Of a stretch of DNA of 64,000 nucleotides, positions 59,950 to 64,000 are shown in pieces. The stretch's first letter is position 1. Each line of letters begins with the position of its first letter. The stretch lies in contig NW_020170445.1 in NCBI RefSeq assembly GCF_000524195.1, positions 373,422 through 437,421 on the forward strand, in the 5' to 3' direction. A program made the position numbers and the translations under genes. Below the pieces are notes generated by a model. That model was given only the letters and a program-made list of their open reading frames with translations. It made no database searches and was not told where the DNA came from. Source of the stretch: Echinococcus granulosus. Lineage: Eukaryota > Platyhelminthes > Cestoda > Cyclophyllidea > Taeniidae.

Positions 59950-61932
59950 GAATAAGCACCGTGATCCACATCATCACAGCGCATCACATCTCATCATCAG
60001 CCCACACGCATTCACCCACCCATCGCATAGCCACCTCTGTTTCAGCCTTATAGTTTAGCTAATAGTTTTGGTTGATGCAAGATTAATTCTCCACTTTCCT
60101 GCAGGCAATGACGTGACAACCTCATTTCTTCAGCTAAAATGAGTCTTTGAACCGCACCATGGGAAGGCACGCTTGTTTAATGACTGAAAGTGTAAAGGAA
60201 CTTTTATTCACTGACAGCTACTACGCAGCTTCATACTTCTAGGCCTTGTCAACGGTTGAAGTCAGTGAGATTACAATATGGTCAGATTAACAGCGATAGC
60301 TCTTGTGCCTTCTCCCAAGCCGCGAAGATGTCGACAAAGATACAACAAACGGCGTAGAACACACCTTAACCATTTGCTATCATCATTCCTGCATTAGGAA
60401 ACACAAGAGAATGCAATGACAGATTATTCCCATTACGAATGCTCACCACAAACCCCACTATCTGTGACCGCATTACCACATTCAATCTGACATATACAGC
60501 GTTTGGTGTTGAAGTATGGCCTGCCTCATGCCCAAAAGCTCATACACATAAACACACCCACGCACACATCTGCTACTCTTCCACAGCATTCCACTGATGC
60601 TGATCAAATGAACACCAGATTACTAGCACTTGTGCTTATTCCTTCACTAGTTGTCGAAAGGGTAGAAGCTCCAAGCAAAAGGCACAACCGAAGATGAAAT
60701 GATAAGGCTAGTAGTTGAGTAGACTTTCCCAGTTGTAGATTCATTTAGCACTCATCCCCATTGTAATCCTTCATCCTCTTCGTCTGTGCAGAATATCAGG
60801 TGGACCGGTCCCTCTCGAGGATGTCAAGTGAAATTGGTGTTCATGTAAAGATGGAATGCAGGAACGGGATTGGATGTGCTTACTGATAAGCGCCACAGAT
60901 TAAGATCAAGTACTGCATCACATCTGTAATTTCCCCTTACGAAGAGATTGAAACCAGTACTAGCGGTGGAAAACTTCATTTGACCTCCACTCGCCACCTC
61001 AATGCAACAACCAGAATGATGCGCTGATTTGCATCAACCCTTCCCTTTCCTTTGCGTTACACTACATCACGTTGTATTACGCACATACAGCCACGAAAGC
61101 ACCACTAATTCTGCTTCTACATGCAGTTGCTGGCCTTGCCGTGATTGCATTCACTCTCCTCCACAATATTCCTTAACCAACTCGGATCCATTTCAAGTAG
61201 CGATGGCAATCGCCTGCTCTGTGCTTCTATCAGCCGTTAGCTATAGCACTCCACCGTAGAGACCATTTCCACGTCAGTGTCGTCAATCTCTCATGGAGTG
61301 CACATTGCAAATCATACGTGAATGCGCCCAATAGCTACATCCCACGACCGCTGACTCCATTCGGATATGGCTCATGCATGCAGAATGGGTATATGGATAA
61401 ATCCTCATATGTTTGACAAAAGAATGCATGAGACAAGAAAAGTATTGATGATCGGATGTGGTATGGACAGACGGATATTGGTCAGAAGGAGAGGTGGTGC
61501 AATGTTGCATAGGTGGGCGTCAACTGAAGGCACTAGTCCAATCATGAAGGATACTCGGTAGGAAGAAACAATGCCAAACCCAGTAGCATTCTAATCGCAT
61601 GCCTCTATCTAGTACTGAAGAATCAAAAATACTCAACATTTTATGAATTTTACAATGAAAACTTTCTAAGCGTATACATACTCTGAAGGAGGGGAATTGA
61701 CACGAATTAGAGAAGGGTGGCAGGCATTGTTAGTTATGCGATGGGCGAAAAAAACTAAAACGTTCAGAGGTGACTGAAAGACTGGAAGACAGTTAAGAGA
61801 AGGCACCCCATTACCTCATCTCGTCATACCATTCGCACCCACGCAATTTTGCTGTCTAGGGGGCTCTCGCACCACATAGACGTGTTCTACTTGTTGCCAT
61901 TTTTACTAACAATGCAAAAGGATTACAAACCA
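59950..61932 (-). repeat. Duplicated flank of RING-CH copy D
   Basis: Collinear with 46950-48002, except for extra sequence at about 60190-61040 that has no counterpart beside copy C. The strongest match is 61040-61560 against 47210-47700. Confidence 0.75.
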
Positions 61933-62970
61933 CTAGCCGAAAATTCCGGCAAAATACAATAAAGCAAGCTGTGTTGAAATAAGTGCCACACAGAAATGAC
62001 CGACGGAGTAATGACTTGTACAGTATGGTGAACACTTAGCCATAAACTGAATGAACCAAAAATCTAGGGCGATGTAGAGCAAACTGACGCATTGGAAAGC
62101 GAGGAATATGGGTATCTTCCAAAGGGAGAACGCGGAACACTTTCGCTGAAAGGTAATTGGCAAACAGTACACTGTGCTTTTTGCAGATAAATGCCTGGGC
62201 AAATTCCAAAAAAAAATATAAAATAAATACTAGATGAGAGTAAATCGAGGTGAAATGACAGACAGTTGGCTTTGAGTTGAATAATAGAAGATTTACAAGC
62301 TAATTTATGTATTCACATTTGGTACAACTTGCGGGTGCTGATAATAAATAGATGGTTTTTGAAAAAAATAGCTTGATGCACAGGCCTATCAACAACTCCA
62401 TGAAACTTTGGCAGGTGTTGTAAGGAGTTTTTCATATATTTCATAAACTCACCTCGTGTTTGGGTTTTACGCAGATGCGCCTCTCAAACTCAAATTGGCA
62501 CACCTCACACTTCCTCAATTGACCAATTTCAATCTGACGCTGAAGACACTCCTCATGGACATATTTCAAACTTCCCTCACACAGACACGGTGCGATTAAT
62601 CGTCCGTGAGTATCCAAGTGTGCATCATGGGAGATTCGACAACAGGGTAAGTTGAATGAGGGAATGGAGATCGGAGGGCTAACCATTTCATCAGCCTGAC
62701 GTCTGAGTGAACTTATATCGGTGGACTCAGAGGAGGTAGTTGAAGAATTGGAAGACGATGACTGCGAGGTTTTTGAGCCTGCTGATTCCGGTGGAGTAGA
62801 GGGAGGCAGTGAAATGGTAATTCGAACGCCTCCTGTTTTGCTGCGTCCTTCTGATGGTATCTGTTCTTCCTCTTCTACGACGACCGTCTGTGTAGAATGC
62901 ATGTATAAGGAGGAGTGCATGTATGAATGAACGCATGCTTGTTCTTTCATGTAACACCACAAAGAGCCAC
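61933..62970 (-). pseudogene. RING-CH E3 ligase copy D, degenerate
   Basis: Same layout as copies A-C: exon 1 is 62970-62453 before GTGAGT and exon 2 is 62145-61933 after CCTTTCAG, with a 307-base phase-0 intron. Exon 1 has a longer Ser/Thr/Glu-rich N-terminus than the other copies, and an ATG at 62948-62950 is in frame. Defects: the second zinc ligand of the first pair is Ser (CCRIS in place of CRIC, a TGC-to-TCC type change); the conserved Trp after the H-x2-C pair is Gln (CLQRQ); and exon 2 ends at a TAG in the membrane region. Past that TAG the same frame runs through two more stops into the still recognisable tail VYVVREPP. The remaining ligands (CLC, H, C, CEVC) are intact. It is either a pseudogene or a truncated, ligase-weak protein. 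Confidence 0.8.
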
Positions 62971-63743
62971 CTATGTAGCGCGTTCCTACACAACGTATGA
63001 ACTTGTATTTTCCTGTATCCTACCATAGCAAATGGAGATAGGGAAGTGTGCGTGTATTCGTGTCAAATCTCGTATTGCCAGGCATTTGTTACATTGTTTG
63101 CCTCACAGTTTTCACCCATCTCCATTCCACTGTGGGTACGCATTACAGTCAAACGCATACAACACTACCTATCAATTCATACAAGATACGAGTGAAGGAC
63201 TTCAGACATTGTGTGATGTGTATATTCAGGTTGCAAATGGTCAGCAATATTGTATCCCAAATTACTCGTAAAAGAGACTGTAAGTAGTTCCGACCCTGGC
63301 AATCTTATCACACCTACTCAATGTCAAATAATTTATTTAAACGCACCCTTTATATTCATATCTCAGCCCTATAACCACTTTTCCATCTACTCCTTCCATG
63401 CGTTAATACGCTGCAATGACCCAAACAATATCACCACTTAATAACCTTATATTTACTACTAAGGTAAGTACAGATGAGATCTTACATTGTCGGATGTTGT
63501 AAATTAATAAAAGCAGAGCACACGGTCGCAGTTTTATCATGCATCATACACCGATTTAGTCAATGGATTATAAATCACCCATTTTAGATACATGGTAATT
63601 TAATCAAAGTTTAATTCATCTTGGTAAATGTGGCTGAATTTTCAGCGGTGAAATTAATCGCAAGCTCTTCGAGTGAGTATTCGAACCCCTTCAAATATTG
63701 CCATATATTAGGTGACGATTCAATGGATGTTAAATTACGGTAT
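62971..63743. other. No recognisable gene; R3 relic at 63025-63140
   Basis: Upstream region of copy D. A diverged R3 copy lies at about 63025-63140 (TAGCAAATGGA, TCAAATCTCGTATTGCCAGGCA, TTTGCCTCACA, ATTCCACTGTGGG). No first exon for copy D could be identified. Confidence 0.5.
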
Positions 63744-63945
63744 CATCTCATTCAAACTATGCATTTGCTTAGACTTAACTTTCAACCTACGTATCAAGAT
63801 CTGTCTGTCATGCTTTGACGTCTTCTTCTCAGGACTATTTTGCACCCATTTCCTGCCACCCAGTTTAACTACCAACCCTGTGACCCCAACACGAATCTTG
63901 CGTTGTTTAGCAATCATACAGAGTAGTTCTTATCTGGAACAGGCT
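63744..63945 (+). repeat. Dispersed repeat R4, copy 2
   Basis: Near match of 50735-50945 in the same orientation, 13 kb apart. Sequence before about 63740 and after about 63945 is unrelated between the two copies. Confidence 0.85.
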
Positions 63946-64000
63946 TGTCTAATAATCAGCAAAAGCAGACAAAAAATAAGCTTTTTGAAGGACACAATGG

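Overview
The window is eukaryotic and looks like an animal, most likely flatworm (probably cestode), nuclear genome. Genes are sparse, with GT..AG introns of about 80-310 bp plus one possible 28 bp mini-intron. There are decayed Ty3/gypsy pol relics and many old dispersed repeats, and the only recognisable protein families are eukaryotic (ALG10, aquaglyceroporin, RING-CH/MARCH-type E3 ligases). The phylum is an inference from overall style and gene set; no rRNA, tRNA or diagnostic marker is present.

Layout. 1-380 is a degenerate tetranucleotide (ATCC) array. 5238-6581 (+) is an intact single-exon ALG10/DIE2 glucosyltransferase. 9679-11746 (+) holds a chain of phase-compatible exon candidates for an unidentified protein. 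16217-17195 (-) is a two-exon aquaglyceroporin, with a dead gypsy pol relic immediately upstream at 17300-18620 (-). From about 20 kb onward the window is dominated by dispersed repeats (called R1-R4 here) and by duplicated segments.

The main feature is a family of four RING-CH genes that share one intron position and phase: A (27486-28535, +), B (33892-34876, -), C (48003-48961, -) and D (61933-62970, -). Exon 1 carries the C4HC3 RINGv domain and exon 2 carries the membrane segments. A and B look intact from the RING onward, C has a short tail, and D has lost a zinc ligand and its tail, so it is probably a pseudogene. A fifth locus at about 22.07-22.35 kb keeps only the 3' flank. Two of the RING-CH loci sit in larger duplicated units that also contain a truncated ALG10 pseudogene: about 39.1-48.96 kb (unit C) and 58.19-62.97 kb (unit D). 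Unit C contains extra sequence, including a gypsy RNase H/integrase relic.

How the genes relate. ALG10 adds the last glucose to the lipid-linked N-glycan precursor in the ER. RING-CH proteins are membrane ubiquitin ligases acting on membrane cargo. The aquaglyceroporin moves water or glycerol. Nothing suggests an operon-like functional unit; the co-occurrence of ALG10 pseudogenes and RING-CH genes is explained by segmental duplication. The 5' ends of the RING-CH genes are unresolved: each exon 1 opens directly behind a splice-acceptor-like AG with no in-frame ATG shared by all copies.
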